The notes: a model not told the origin generated them from the letters alone. Positions 11,191-23,690 are shown, numbered from the stretch's first letter. The stretch is 55,641 nucleotides of DNA from Chara braunii (GCA_003427395.1 BFEA01000005.1:236593-292233), one strand, 5' to 3'. A program made the numbers and translations.

Positions 11191-12740
11191 ATTTACTTTC
11201 CTTATAGTCTTGAACATTTCTTCTACTATCTTGAGTTATAGTCCTTGTTTATGACAAAAGAATGTCATTTACACTTTTATTGTAAAATTTCGTAAAAACA
11301 GGAGGAAAACCCTGCGTAAAGTCACGAGTTACTTATGATATGTTTCTTCGTTAATGATATCGATTTGGATGACAGAATGTGGTCTCATTTTGATAATTGT
11401 CGTCGAAAGAGTTTAATCATTTTAAGCAACTTCAACTTAGATCTGACTATTATGCGTACATTCATGCAATGTATGATTGAAAGCGAAACCTCAGGGATTT
11501 GTATAACGGTGACCTAAATTAAGTTTAATGTAAATCTTGAAATTATTTTGAGCCCCAGACTATTAAATATTGGGCGAGCACGAGAATGTGTCATTCTTGG
11601 AAAAATATCACAGATATGTATTGAAAAAATACCGCTCATTCATCGGTGGGATTAGTCTTAGATAAACCAGTGAGATCGAAAAGATGAACTCATTTGGAAA
11701 TGTTGATGTTTTGAAAAATATTTTTGCATTGATGGTCACGAAGAAGCCAATATTTTCATTTGGGATATTAAAGATTTTGAACATTTTGAAAGATCCCCGA
11801 GACGTATATCTGACTGAACTGTGATTGAGACTTGGAGGACACGACCCCTAAGTCGCAATCTGACGATAGTCCTTGTTCATTTATTAAGTGGCAACGTGAC
11901 AAAGAAAAGTTTATTTTTATGGTTTGGAATGAACATCGTTCATCCACAAAGTGACAATCTGACAAGGATGAAAATATTTTGATGATTTTCTTTTTGTATA
12001 TATCGAGTTGAACATCGTTCATCTACTTCAGGAGGTCAGTTTGAGGGACAAAAATTACCAAACCTATGGTGAAAAATTGGCATCGTTGGGACGTAACTCC
12101 CAGCGTGAGCTGCTGACCAAGTATAACCAGACAACGAACTTTCCGGTTTGGCCTCGAGTTGAGATCTGAGGGGTGACCACCCTGATGAAGGAATCAACTC
12201 AATTAGTTACTGGAGGGGTCAAATGTAATCTTTGCAATATATAATTTTTTTGATAATAGGGTTTACCCGTTATAGTGCAACCAAGACGGGGACCATCATG
12301 AATATAACAACATGATGAATAGCTGATCTGGCCTGATCGACCGGACTGTGGCGGGTTAAGACCAAGACCGCCGATCCCCTCATATTAGACTTCCGGTGAG
12401 ACAGTAATACAGTTTTGGTTGAAACCTGCATCCGAAGGGTTAAATTCTCTGCTTCTACAGACAACCAACGAAGGTCTGGGAAAAAAGTCTAAATATGAAA
12501 AAAAAGGTGATCATTGTCCCTCTTGGTAATTTTTACTGTTGTAGTACAAATCCAGTATTCCCACCCATTGGTTCATTGAGTTTGGTTTGGGAGTTTTAGT
12601 ATGTGGGAGACCAGGGTTACAATCCCGACAATGGTTGAAAATATGTGATGTTATCAATCATGTCGTATTTTTATCAGTTGATTTGATAATGGGAAACGAT
12701 CTAAGGGAAAATTGTATGAACGATCGTGATAAACGTTCCT

Positions 12741-12761
12741 AGCGACGGGGACGTTGCTTAA
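12741..12761 (+). promoter_or_regulatory. Conserved pre-LTR block in place of a polypurine tract (element 0)
   Basis: AGCGACGGGGACGTTGCTTA lies 16 bases before the 3' LTR start. A near-identical block lies 15 bases before the 3' LTR at 42106. AGCGAC can pair with GTTGCT around GGGGAC. No ordinary polypurine tract is present, so this may be where plus-strand synthesis is primed, or another conserved signal. Confidence 0.4.
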
Positions 12762-12777
12762 TTGGGTATGAGAACAC

Positions 12778-13640
12778 TGTCAGACTAAATACCCTTACAA
12801 GAGTATTCGACCATGCTTTTGCAGTCTACACAGCGACGACATCGGCTACCAAGACGGGGCCAATTCAAAGTTCAAGGCGCGTGCGTTTTTCGCACAACAC
12901 TTTGGAACGATTTCCTCGACCTTTGATGTCGGGGCAAATTGGTGAGAAGCTTTTGTTAAGTATGCGCGCGCGTTATTGTGGCGAGTGCTCTGATGGTTAA
13001 AATCGGTAATAATACCCTTCGACTAAAAGGGTTGAGGGGTCGATTGGGTTATTGTTGTGTTGGGTAGACCTACGACATACATTGAGACTTAATCGTCAGT
13101 ACGTAAGTCGGAATAAATTAATATACGCCATGACCATACAGCGACCATACGGCCGGAGCAAACTAAAAGTGTGTGATCATCGGGTCTGCAGTAGCGCCCG
13201 GATTGGTAAGCACTTGGTCAAGCAGTACCTCTGTCCTACTTATATACAACAAGTGAGGTTGAGGCTACCGCTCGACTTCCCATATGTAGAGAGGGATTTG
13301 CGTCTTGGGCGGTGACTTCCTGACCGCGTGGCCACCCAAGCAACCGGTATTTCCTCCCTTTCGGAATGAAACATCATTGCAGACTCTTATATCGTCCGTA
13401 TATGCCATAAACGCAGACTACTTGAATTGGTATCCACCTACCTACCGGTACTGGGCCTCTAAAAATGACAACTTTTGTCTTTTTCTGCTCGGCCTCGAGC
13501 AACAAGCAGTGGTCCGATAATGGGATATCGACTAGCGTCTTCCTTACTTTAAGGGAAGCATTAGGAATATCACTAGTAGGGGCCCCCATTCGATGGCAAG
13601 GAGGGGGTTTATAACCCTCCATGGGAAGGGTTATAAGCTT
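12778..13640 (+). mobile_element. Element 0: 5' end of truncated 3' LTR
   Basis: It begins TGTCAGAC, with the family palindrome starting exactly 10 bases in (12788). The preceding internal block matches the one before the 42106 LTR. The right edge is not clear: similarity to the other LTRs fades within a few hundred bases, and by about 13.7 kb I no longer see it. The coordinate given is approximate. Confidence 0.5.
12788..12807 (+). promoter_or_regulatory. LTR +10 palindrome (element 0)
   Basis: AATACCCTTACAAGAGTATT, one arm position changed relative to the perfect form at 18868. It starts 10 bases after the LTR start, as in all four LTR starts in the window. Confidence 0.7.
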
Positions 13641-14250
13641 CGTACTGATGTGGCCGCAGATATCCTCATTTAGAGGGTTCGGTCCACAATGTCTGGCAGG
13701 TCGCTTTTACTAAGCAAAAAATGTTCATGAGGGGTCGACCAGTTTAAGCCGTCCACTTCAGAATTTTGAAGCGAATGAATCGTTCGTTCCCCCACAAAGT
13801 TACAAATCGGAACAAAATTAAAAAAAAAGGAAAAAAAAATTGAGCTTTCACTCATTAAATCTTTCCAATTGATCAAAACTAAAATAGTGGTTCTAATCAA
13901 GGCGCACTTCTTAAATGCGACACTCCGCTTTCTTTCCTCACGGTTTTTTTTTTTCTTTCTTCCTTTGTGATTGTCACTGCGTTTCTCGTACTTGTCCCAT
14001 AACTCGACACTTGGAGACTCGACATGTAGTAGAAACGCCCGCGGCGAACCTTGTATCTTCGTGTCCCTGGGCGAGCCCAACGACTACCACGAGCATGGAC
14101 GGGTTGTGCTCTGCTGTACAGCATGGCACCGAGTCCACGCCAGTCGTGCACCCGCACCCTTTTGCTGAGGTAAGTGTCAACTGGAACTGGTCCAGAGACA
14201 AACCATAAAGTTGGTGTGAGGTGATCCATTCGACAGGGGCGGGCTGTCGA
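13641..14250. other. Unassigned DNA between element 0 and the LINE
   Basis: The stretch contains a GGGGGTTATAACCC-like inverted repeat near 13600-13640 and an A/T-rich tract at 13820-13850 and 13945-13960. Overlapping frames occur on both strands with no recognisable domain. It may include the 3' tail of the LINE. Confidence 0.4.
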
Positions 14251-14343
14251 GCGGGGGTGTGGAAGACGAGGTCGGAGGGGATCCCGGAGGAGAGGGGGAC
14301 ACTTGCATTGACGGGCCCGACCACATGTGTGAAGGGGGGGAAG

Positions 14344-14963
14344 CCTGTATTCCAGAGTCCGAGGGTTCATGTCCTAAGACCACTGCTGTGACGGGGTGCT
14401 CGGGCAGCGGTGTGAAGCGTCCTGCCGGCCTGAGGTTACATTGGGATTCATGTGTTAGCCATGTCTTCCAACACACTCTCCCATCTGCCCGGACCTCACA
14501 CATTTTGCCATGCGGGTTAATGCATTTGTTATGAAAGTCTTGATCGTTCGATCTTGCTCTGGCTGCGACGGGGCCTTTTCGAGGACCGCTTGTAGCTTCT
14601 GCCCGACCATGGTGATGTTGGTTCTCGTGGTTGCTGCTATCTCGGGGGCCAAGCCTGTATTCCAGAATCAGAGGGTTCATGTCCTAAGATCACTGCTGCA
14701 ACGGGGTGCCCGGGCAACGGTGTGAAGCATCCTGCCGGCCTAAGGTTACATTGGAAATCATGTGTTTGCCACGTCTTCCAACACACTCTCCCATCTGCCC
14801 GGACCTCACACATTTTGCCATGCGGGTTAATCCATTTGTTATGAAAGTCTTGATCATCCGATCTTTCTCAGACTGCGATGGGGCCTTTTTGAGGACCGCT
14901 TGTAGCTTATGCCCGACCATGGTGATGTTGGTTCTCATGGTTGTTGCTATCTCCTCTTTGGCT
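14344..14963 (-). repeat. 310-bp tandem duplication in the LINE 3' region
   Basis: The block starting at CCTGTATTCC (14344) is repeated from 14654 with transitions and small changes. Both copies encode the same C-terminal segment (it includes TNITMVG.KLQAVL.KAPSQ) on the minus strand, so the duplication arose within the LINE coding region. Confidence 0.85.
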
Positions 14964-16629
14964 TGTGGCAGTCCAAAAGTCAGTTCTTGCCTTTCCATGA
15001 AGCAGCGCATCGGCCAGATGGCCATAATGAATGCGAGCCCAGCTGTTGTGAAAAGGTTATGTTGGAAGGTTGTCCATTGAGGAAGAGGATCCGTTCGTAT
15101 GTCAAGAAGGATTAGTTGGATGTCCCACGGGAAAGGGGCATCTGTCAAATGGCACCAGAGGGTGTCCCACCACTCCCACAGCTGGATTGCCATTGAGCAC
15201 CTGAGCAGACAGTGCTCCAAATTTGCTCTCTGCGGCTGTGAGGACCTGCCACAGCAAGGACAAATAAGAGAAAGTAGGCCTTTTGCCTTTAATTTGGTAC
15301 GGGATGTTAACCAGTCTAGTGTAGGCAGGCATTGTGTAATATCTGCGATTGGAGGGCCCTATGTGTGGTGGGCATGATATAGGCACACCTTTGCCATGGA
15401 ATGTTGGTCACGGTGGTCTCCGCTAGGGGTAAGTCCATAGTCCGACGCCGTTCCACTATCGGGGTGGAGTGATGGGCTCGCCTGGTGTGTTTATGGCCAG
15501 CCTTGGCAGGGAACGGACTGATGTCATTCTTCTCGATCAAACGAGAGGGCGCACACCGCTATTGCCGCCTCGTAGGCGTGCCACCCGTCCTCCTCGACTC
15601 CCACAATCCTGACCCGGAGAGGTGCACTTTTGGTACCTTGCAGTCCATGTCTTTGTTTCATTCCAACTTAGACCACCTTGCCCCTTGCAGAAGGAGATCG
15701 TATGCTTGCAGGCCGGTATCCTCTCTAGTCCTTTTAGTCACCTTATGTAAAGATTTGGTTATCTTCAACCTTGGCCACCCGATCCTTTTTTTGATACTGG
15801 GGCCCCTTGGCGGTGCTGCCAGCCAGATCAGGGGTATTGCTTCGAGGAGAAGGTCAAGTTTCTCTTGCAGGTTTTTTATATGCTTCAGCACCAACTTAAG
15901 CCGAGGCTCGGACTTCCATATTGCTGTAGAGATGTCCCACAAATCCCCGCGGTGTAAATTCCTCTTGCCACCCAGGCAAGCCAAGACAACCGTGTGTGAA
16001 GGGCGAAGGGGGATCCGTTAGCATCCAAGAGATGCGGGCTTCCGAAGAATGGTTGGCGCCACATTTCATGCCACCTAGACGGTGGCGGTTTCTTTGCAGG
16101 GCCCATTTCCCTCCAAAGGCGGATGATGTCCGTCCACAACGGGTCATGCTTGAGGTCTCATTTTGTGTTGTTTTGGGTTGAGCCAACCGTCTTTTTCGCG
16201 GAGGCCGCAACAAAGTCCATGCGGGGTTTGTGAGCCACTGAAGTGGGTGAATGGGATATGGGTCCTAGGGAACTGGCACTAGGTTTGTGATTTGAGTATA
16301 GGCCAACAGGATCTAAGGGGCATCATTTGCCATAGGGTGTCGTTAGACACTCCTCGGGGACGTGAAATCCACAACGACGCGCTTGTTCCACCTATCCTTG
16401 GGGACGAAATTGAAAAAGAAATGTGAAAACGCCACAAGGAAAGTTCCTTGTGGCGTCCTTGTGGCTTCAGCCAAAATTTCCTTATCCCCAAAGGACCTCG
16501 TGAGGTCCCTTGGAGCTCAAGGAACCGTGATTCACGGAGTGGCGAAGACATGCTTCGACGAAGAGTTTCGGTTCTTGGGTGATCTAGATGTGGTCCAATG
16601 GGGTTAGCATGGACATCCCCACCCTCCAA
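14690..16629 (-). pseudogene. LINE (non-LTR retrotransposon) C-terminal fragment
   Basis: Reading on the minus strand, the best-kept part (about 15370-14690) is open. It contains a zinc-binding motif of the RT-associated type: CPCCGR, then LEHCLLRC, then IQLWEWW. Upstream, separate frames at 15984-15658 and about 16139-15885 read Trp-rich polymerase-tail-like protein (RLWREM, RWHEMWRQPFFGSP, IGWPRLKITKSLHKVTKR), broken by frameshifts. A further piece at 16629-16279 probably belongs to the same protein. The RT core is not present, so this is a truncated, dead copy, as is common for 5'-truncated LINEs. The start and the 3' end are approximate. Functionally it would have been the C-terminal part of an ORF2-like polyprotein acting in target-primed reverse transcription. 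Confidence 0.65.
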
Positions 16630-17159
16630 CGTCTGCGTAGTCCCCCAACGGCCCCCAACGACTACTGTTGGTGGTGGGCCTCCATCGGGTGGCGTTGTTG
16701 TTTTCAGCTAGCATCATGTAGTCTCTCACGCTCGAGCAACGACCGCAACGGTCGGGAAAATACTTTTTTCCCGGCGGCGCCTTCAGTCCGTCAACGGAAG
16801 AGGTTTTTGCACGAGCGTCGTATTCCCGTGCATGTCGTCACGTGCTGCACGTCCGACAAAACTCTTGCCTTCTCTGTCATTGTGTGCTAGATGCCCGACA
16901 ACAGACATGTGTTATGAACCTGATTGCTTGTTGTCAAATGACCAACACTCACTCATATAGACTTCTATGTATGCCCGTATACAGAGAAGGAAGGGGAGAG
17001 GATGAGAGTGTCACACCACACAGGGAGAGTTGAACACAATGGAAGACTTAACCATGCGATATGACAGAGAACACTGAAAGTGCACTTCGCTCCACAAAAT
17101 CCTCACAACCAGTCACAAAGGAAAGCCGAGTATATCACATCAAAGAAACAATGAACCAC
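16630..17159. other. Unassigned DNA between LINE and chromovirus
   Basis: No supported gene. It has short frames on both strands and no terminal repeat that I can see. It may hold the upstream remainder of the LINE or the original flank of the chromovirus. Confidence 0.35.
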
Positions 17160-18168
17160 AGATAGTCTGCACACAATTTACATATTGTTTATTAAACTCG
17201 GAGTCTCGAATTGCCAGGGAAACCCCAAAACTATGGTGCACTTCTCAGAATTGAGCAGCACTTCACTCCCCAACCCTGAGTAACCGCTATCTTTACCCCT
17301 AAGTCCCTGAAACATCAAGCGCTACCCAGATACAGCCTCCAAAAGGCAGTGCCATCCTGAACCAGGCCTCCGAGGCTAAACGCCTCTCAGAGGATGAAGA
17401 AGAAGACCAGCGCCACAGTATCTAATGATGATGAAGTGCCGAACGACTTCCCGGGTGGAAGTCTGCAGTAGCACCACCTCTCCTGACAAGATGATCTCTG
17501 AGGAAGTAGCTGCAGCTATGGCTGTAGCGCTACACACCCGGTAACCCTACTCCGGAGGAGGGTCCAGCAGGGCACCAATTTCTCTCACCTCCAACAGACT
17601 TCAGATAGCCCGAACCTCTAAACAGCCCCGCATGCTGTTAGAGTACAGCGCAGGTCCCAGCTTTGGCTTGCGCTCCGGAGATCCGGCTATGTCTGTCTCC
17701 TCCAACGCTGAAACTGTCAATACGTCAGTTCACGCGTTGCACAACAGCGATGCACACAGTACCAACTGCCCAAAACCCTGAACTGATGTGCCCATCCTAT
17801 CTATAATCTACACTAGCCTAGACACGACCTAGACCAGACTGACTGGACCGACCGGTACCGTTTCAGTTTCGGCCTCTCGGCCTCTACCTACCCGGTTAGG
17901 CTATAAGACCGTCTATCAGCATAGGCCCTTAGGGACTGTCTGTCCTAGGGGTAGTCCGGGCCTGCTATTCACAGTTAAGGTAGTTGTAGGTATTATTAGT
18001 TAGTACGGGCCTATATTTTCCTGAACTTGCAGATATGTCCCTCTCGGATCTTCCCTACAGGCAGGTCTCTTGGTTAACCCTCAGCCAAACAAAATTACGA
18101 ATCTATCCTACCTATAGTACAACCTCGACGAGAGAGGCTATAGGCAACCAAAACCAGCAAGTTGTTGC
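17160..18168 (-). mobile_element. Probable 3' LTR of the chromovirus
   Basis: On the minus strand, the pol frame ends near 18203. It is followed by the purine-rich CCAGGGGAGGACGAG (18171-18185), a plausible polypurine tract. The sequence beyond it begins TGCAACAAC, a possible LTR start with TG. The noncoding sequence running left from there is the expected place for the 3' LTR. I could not find the matching 5' LTR inside the window, so the left boundary and the assignment are uncertain. Confidence 0.35.
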
Positions 18169-18202
18169 AGACTCGTCCTCCCCTGGAGCGAGGACCTTCG
18201 AG

Positions 18203-18857
18203 CTAGGGGCGTAGGTGTGCAAAACGCCGAAGGGGTTCCCCTTTCTGCAGTGCCTCATACTTGAGGACAACATACTTTGCAATTTTAAGGAGTTCCTTGC
18301 GAGTAAACCAATGATCTTCAGTATGCGGCTTGTAGGAAAAATTCACAAGGTACTCTTTGTTTGGGCCTGTACCTGACTCATCCTCAATTGACTCCACCTC
18401 ATATCCCTTACCAGGGATTGGGGGACCAAACTGAGGGGGCCTGTCTGGGAATGCATCAACCGAGGTGAATGGTAACAACTTGGATGCATGGAAGACAGGG
18501 TAGGTTTGCAGATGCATAGGGACATCCACAGCTTAGGATGGTCCAAAGGGATCAGCTCCCACTGTATCTAAAACCTGCCATGGACCCATATATCGTGGCA
18601 ACAGCTTCAGCGAAATGTTCTCCTTTCGCGACAGCTCAGAACTGAGTACCCACACCCAGTCACCTGTGTAAATACTAGAGGGACATTTGTGCCTATTAGC
18701 CTGCCGTATCATAGCCTTTTGGGCTTTGAGCAGGTTGGCACGGACGCGCTCAATGTCCACACGGTAACGTTTGGTGAACTCTGCAGTTTCAGGCGTCAAT
18801 GTGGGGGTAACCTTGTTGATGATATCATCGAGAGGCTGTTGTGGCTCACGACCCCAG
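18203..18857 (-). pseudogene. Chromovirus pol 3' end: integrase C-terminus and chromodomain
   Basis: Reading leftwards from 18857, the frame starts within the conserved post-catalytic integrase motif (GREPQQPLDDII). It continues through an integrase C-terminal region (GDWVWVLS, LLPRYMGPW), then PVFHASKLLP, then a chromodomain (YEVESIEDE, EYLVNFSY, HWFTRKEL). In Ty3/gypsy chromoviruses this domain directs integration to particular chromatin. One in-frame stop lies near 18532, at a likely former Gln codon. The frame is cut exactly at 18857, where the giant solo LTR begins; the preceding part of the same protein resumes at 49548. The gene was therefore split by insertion and could not be expressed. 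Confidence 0.88.
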
Positions 18858-18867
18858 TGTCGGCCAG

Positions 18868-18887
18868 AATACCCTTACAAGGGTATT
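18868..18887 (+). promoter_or_regulatory. LTR +10 palindrome (LTR 1)
   Basis: AATACCCTTACAAGGGTATT: nine-base perfect arms around AC, beginning 10 bases from the LTR start. This is the best-preserved copy of the motif. Confidence 0.75.
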
Positions 18888-19629
18888 TGTGCACATTTTT
18901 GCATATCGCAGAAGATGCATTTTTGATGATGTGTGAGAGAGTGTCTCATTTATGCCTGGCCATAACCAACTCTTAGGCGTTGGGAATGACAGGCGCATTT
19001 GATCTGATTAGAGAGTGTGTGGGCGTGCATTTTGAGGGCACGCATAGGTTTTAATCGAACGTCTAGTTATATAAAGAGAGCTAGACATATAAGCGATACC
19101 CCCGCCTGGTATCGCAAGTGAGAAAAGGAGTATGATGTTGAATGATATTGCGCACACACTGAGTACGTTCGCGTTCGAAACCGGCATTTGATAATCGGGG
19201 TTAGAATTTAGTTATTGAATCCGCTTGACTTACTTGCTACGACACTAGGATCAGTGAGGTGTAAAGTGTCTGGCTTCTTAGGGCGACCATGATATTGGTC
19301 GACGGTAGAAGCCGTGGGCGGCACTATAAAAGTCGGGGTTTTTCCAATGCGTAGGTAGTAAGAGTGCGGTTCTTCGGGGGAGTTAGCTTAGTGAGAAAGT
19401 TTAAGTTTTTATGAAACGGCGTGGTTGTGTCGCATGCACGACAACGGTAAGTAAAACTGACCCCTTCATGCAGTGGGGGCGGGTATGTAGGAGCCGTAGA
19501 CATGGCCAGTGGGCCAAAGAACGACTTTTAATGCTATTCGGCAGGCCTTGGAGAAACACGGATACCCTTTATAAGGAAGTCCGTGAGAGTAGGTTAATAA
19601 CAGTCGTATTTTTCATCACCACTTTAGGA

Positions 19630-19810
19630 CACCCTTCACTACTTGAGGATGCAACCTGCCTAAACAGGTGGTTTTCAGGGTCTTCAAACCTTTTACCACT
19701 TTAGGACCATTCAGATCTAAAAATCCTGAATGGTCCTGAAGTGGTGAAAGCTACGAAGACCCTGAAAACCACCTGTTTAGGCAGGCTTCATCCTCAAGTG
19801 GTGAAGGGTG
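19630..19810. repeat. Long foldback: ~85-bp inverted repeat
   Basis: The arm 19630-19714 is nearly the reverse complement of 19726-19810, with about ten bases between. Matching pieces include TGCCTAAACAGGTGG with CCACCTGTTTAGGCA, and CCATTCAG with CTGAATGG. Parts of the arm recur as direct repeats at 19811-19860 and 19895-19975. The whole lies in LTR 1 and is not visible at the corresponding place in LTRs 2 and 3. A transcript would form a long hairpin. Confidence 0.85.
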
Positions 19811-20313
19811 GTTTTCATGGTCTTCGGACCTTTCACCACTTCAGGACCATTTAGGATTTTCAGACTGCCAAAAACTCTCACTTGACCACTTCAGCCTTCA
19901 CCACTTCAGGATGCAGCCTGCCTAAACAGGTGGTTCTTAGGGTCTTCGAACCTTTCACCACTTCATGACGATTCATGATTTTCAGACTGCCAAAAACTCT
20001 CACTTCAAAATTTTCATTCCTGAATTTTGAGCTACCTGATAACCGCTTGTGAAGTCCGCGCCTGTTACACCCAAGCTTGGGCCTAGCCCTATAGGTTACG
20101 ACTTTGAACTGATAGGACAACGATCCGTGGGTCGAAGCCAGCAACCCACAGTGGAAGAACGAAGGAGCATCTTACAAGGAAACTGAGGGGTTGAGGGTCC
20201 CGTGGTACTATCCCCCTTAGTTTTGTCGCAAAGTCCGATCGCGGGTCCGAAGGGCAGGACCGATGGTAGGGTTCCGACGGTCCTTTCCCTCTCGTCCCTT
20301 CTTAGTTTTTTTT

Positions 20314-20344
20314 CGATTACTATTATTATTATTATTATTATTAT
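20314..20344. repeat. (TTA)n microsatellite
   Basis: A short ATT repeat within LTR 1. The open frame reading through it on the minus strand (poly-Ile/Asn) is not a gene. Confidence 0.8.
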
Positions 20345-21740
20345 ATATTTTTTTCTCACTACATCCCATTTTGGGACACGGTCCGATACCAGTCTCGGAA
20401 CCGGCCATGGACCCAAGAGCCTAACTCAGTGGGTACGCCCATGAACTGTTGAAATACAAAACCCGTGTTCGAACCCAAATGACGGAACTTGATGAAAAAA
20501 AAAAAAAAAAACCCCAGATACTTATGACCCACCGGGGCCCAGTCAGTTCGGTGATGATATCTTAAGGCTGTGGCCCGGGCGTGGTCCTTCAGGACATCAA
20601 TTAAAATTGGAACGATATAGAGAAGGCTCGCATGACCCGACACTATATGAAACAACGAAATGGTGGGATCAGGTCGACGCTTGTTGACTTTTGACTGGCA
20701 GTGTTCGGGCTCCTCTGCTATGTTATCGTGCGATACAGTAAGGAAAATGACGATGAAGGTAAAGGAGGGCGGATCACAGCGATACTGATGAGCAAACCGT
20801 TTGTTGGATCGAGGTATAGGGACGAAAAACTGTAGAGCCGACGAGTAGCTGGTTCCCTCGAGAGCTTTCCCTCTGATTACCTAGAGCTGTCGACCGGTCG
20901 GCTGCGTGCACTAGTAGAAGAGGAAGGGCCGAATTTGGACGCAAAGTCAAGATAGATGCGCGCAAAGTTAGGGAGAAGGCAGCAACGGAGAGAAACAACT
21001 ATGACAAGGAGGAAGTTAGTGTTTTAGCCCGATTTTTGGAGGAATTAGGCGAGAAAAGAAGTGAAGTGGAGGTTTTCGGGGTGGGCGGCCCCGAATATGT
21101 AGTTAGATTATGAGGAACGTTAGTAGATTGGGAGATAAAAGAGAAAAAGTGGTGCGAGGGAAGGTTGAGAAAAATAGAAGAAGAAAAAACGAAAGTTGAA
21201 ATATTCGGTCATTTCTCCACCGATTTGGGCGAACAGAAGAGTTGAGCTGGGGTCTCGGCATGTTACGAAGCAGATGGCAGACTTAGTTTTCACGTTAGAT
21301 TAATGAACTTAGAGGCTATGGGATATAGGAGCCGTGCCTAGAGGTGGGAATCAACAAAGTGCTAACGCATTTAGCCATGTTTTAACATAAGATTTATTGC
21401 GACTTTTCCCATCATATCGATGAAAGCGATTACTCTCTATGCCACTGTGCGTACGACTCAAGCACTACAAATACTTTCGGATTCTGGTTGAAGACTCGTC
21501 CTCACGCAGTCGGTGAATGGCAAAGTAGAGCGTACAGTCGTCGTCGGAAACACCTCCTTGTTCAACCGCCTCGTGTCCATGGCCACCGTTTATCTGCCTG
21601 GAGATCATGACTACCTTGTTCCTTGTAATCGTACTTTTCATTACGCCGCCTACGGTCTACCTCTCATCGATCGTGTTCCGTTAGATAGTGGAGTTTAAAA
21701 TGAATCTGGTTGAACTAACCCTTAGATACGTTCATATACA

Positions 21741-21743
<3 letters not shown>

Positions 21744-21829
<86 letters not shown>
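21744..21829. repeat. (AG)n microsatellite, about 85 bp
   Basis: A pure AG run inside LTR 1. It has no counterpart in LTRs 2 and 3, so it expanded after the copies diverged. Confidence 0.95.
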
Positions 21830-23690
21830 AAGCACATACCTTGGAGTTGTGACGATGCGGGATGAACCGGACGCCAGGCTATGGTGCCAAACTGCGTGTT
21901 AACCAAGTCAAAAACGATGAATGTAGCTCTTCCTGATTTAGTGGAAGACTCATCCTCATTTTGCAGAATCGCTGACCATCTTGCCCGACATTTAGCAGAG
22001 CTCACAGTAATCGATATGGTCACCTTGCCTATCACCATTCTCTTCGTCACAACCATCGTAGCCGGGATCGCGCTGGTGAATGTGCGGGCCATAGTAAGGC
22101 TTCTCGAGGTTGTCGAGGGCACCTTTTGTTCAAAGCGCCGAACTCTCTTCCTTGCAACACGTACTGCTGAGCCTCAGATTGTTCAACTTCTACCGTCCCT
22201 GCTTCGGGCTTCAGAATAGAGTAGTTGCTGTTGAAGCCTGATGTATGGCTCATAGGTCTGCTGCAACGGAACACCATTCCTATGTTGATCGCAAGTGAAA
22301 CGGGTCTGCTGTTGCCAAAACTGTGTTATGGTGAGGTGTTGCGATAACAAGTACTCGCCTGAACAAGGCTGTTAGGGCTCCATTCGAAGTGCAGCTTCTG
22401 GAGCCACGACTACATATCTTGTGCTCATGGATTTGAGGGTGAGTGGACCTGGCTGTAAGTATGGTCAGGTACGTTAGTAGGTGTGGAGCAACGAATCAGA
22501 AGGAAAGGGTAAAAGTGGAAACAACAAGGAGATAGTAGAACGGAGAAAGAGGGGAGAGTGAGAGTGAGAATAAAAACCGTTTCCTCACAGACTACTGCTA
22601 GATACGACATGCCTTGTTGAGCATTCATTGTGCAGCACCGTACGCATTGTTGCTTGAACTTAGCATTGTTGGACTGTGCTTTACAGTAGGGCTCGGACTG
22701 TGTTGTTTTTTTGTTCCCTACTGCATCCCAGACCCTATTGCTATCAACACTGTGTTTGCTGAGCAAGCTAAGGTTGCACGGCTGCTGTGCAATGCTGCCT
22801 CGCAACAATGTGCATTGCTGAGTTAGTTGTGTATTGCTGTGATTCAGTTGACCCTGCTGTTTGCGTGGTGCTGTGCTTCGCTGCATATAGCTGCAAATAG
22901 TTGTGACACATTGCATTTATATGAACTGATGTTGGGTATTGCCATTTTGATGGGTTAATGCGTGCGACAACTGTGCGCACAACCGATTGGATCAGTTCTG
23001 CCGAATTTTGCTCGAGCAAAGAATAAAGCACGAAAGTATGCTCTGATCAAACACGGTCCTCCTAGGCTGTGTAACTACGGACTGGTCAAAAGGGGGTCAC
23101 TTTTGCGACATGGAGGATTGTTAGGGGAATGTTATTCTGCATTCTAGCTGAGGTCTGACTAATTTTGTTGTGCGCTTTGGCCACCATTGCGGACCCCTCA
23201 GGCGATTTAAGATGTCAAGGCCCTCTCCAACGAGTTGAGTCTGTCTCTCTCCTGTATCTCGAGCGTCTGAAACCCCTCCTTCTATCTTTCTTACTCTAAG
23301 TCTAGTATAAGGTTACGAGAGGAAGGCGGCAAACAGGATTGCAACCCGTAGGACCGCAGCAAGACGTTGTGGGAGGTTCACCCACCGATTGCGGGAGCTT
23401 TGCTGGAGCCTAGGCGGGGTTTTGGAGACAGGGAACACTCAGGTATAAACTTGTTTTACATGTGTGATCCAATCCCCTAAAACTATATTATCCTTTGTTG
23501 TTGTGTGCCTGCAAGTATGACTGAGAAAGCTAGCTATTTTTTATTTGTTTTGAATTCAGGACATGATCTGAAAGGTAAAATTGACAAGTATATACGATAA
23601 CTAAGATAATTTGTGCGAATTTAGACAGAATGAATGGGGGAAGGCGGGATGAAGGTGTTTTGCATGTGTCTGACCGGGTCAACCCAAGAC

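Larger units (their letters stand above)
6866..12777 (+). mobile_element. Element 0 internal region (decayed, no ORF)
   Basis: This 5.9-kb stretch lies between the primer-binding site and a 3' LTR start at 12778. Several blocks align with the internal region of the complete element: about 10290-10910 with 36180-36800, and about 12260-12430 with 41540-41680. Between them this copy has only about 1.1-1.4 kb where the complete element has more than 4 kb including two ORFs, so the coding part is missing or was gained in the other copy. The stretch is AT-rich with only short frames. I found no gag, RT or integrase motif on either strand. Confidence 0.6.

Noticed and set aside
13897-14680. Several 90-170 residue frames on both strands
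   Set aside because: They overlap one another around the LINE 3' duplication; only the minus-strand LINE frame has recognisable motifs.
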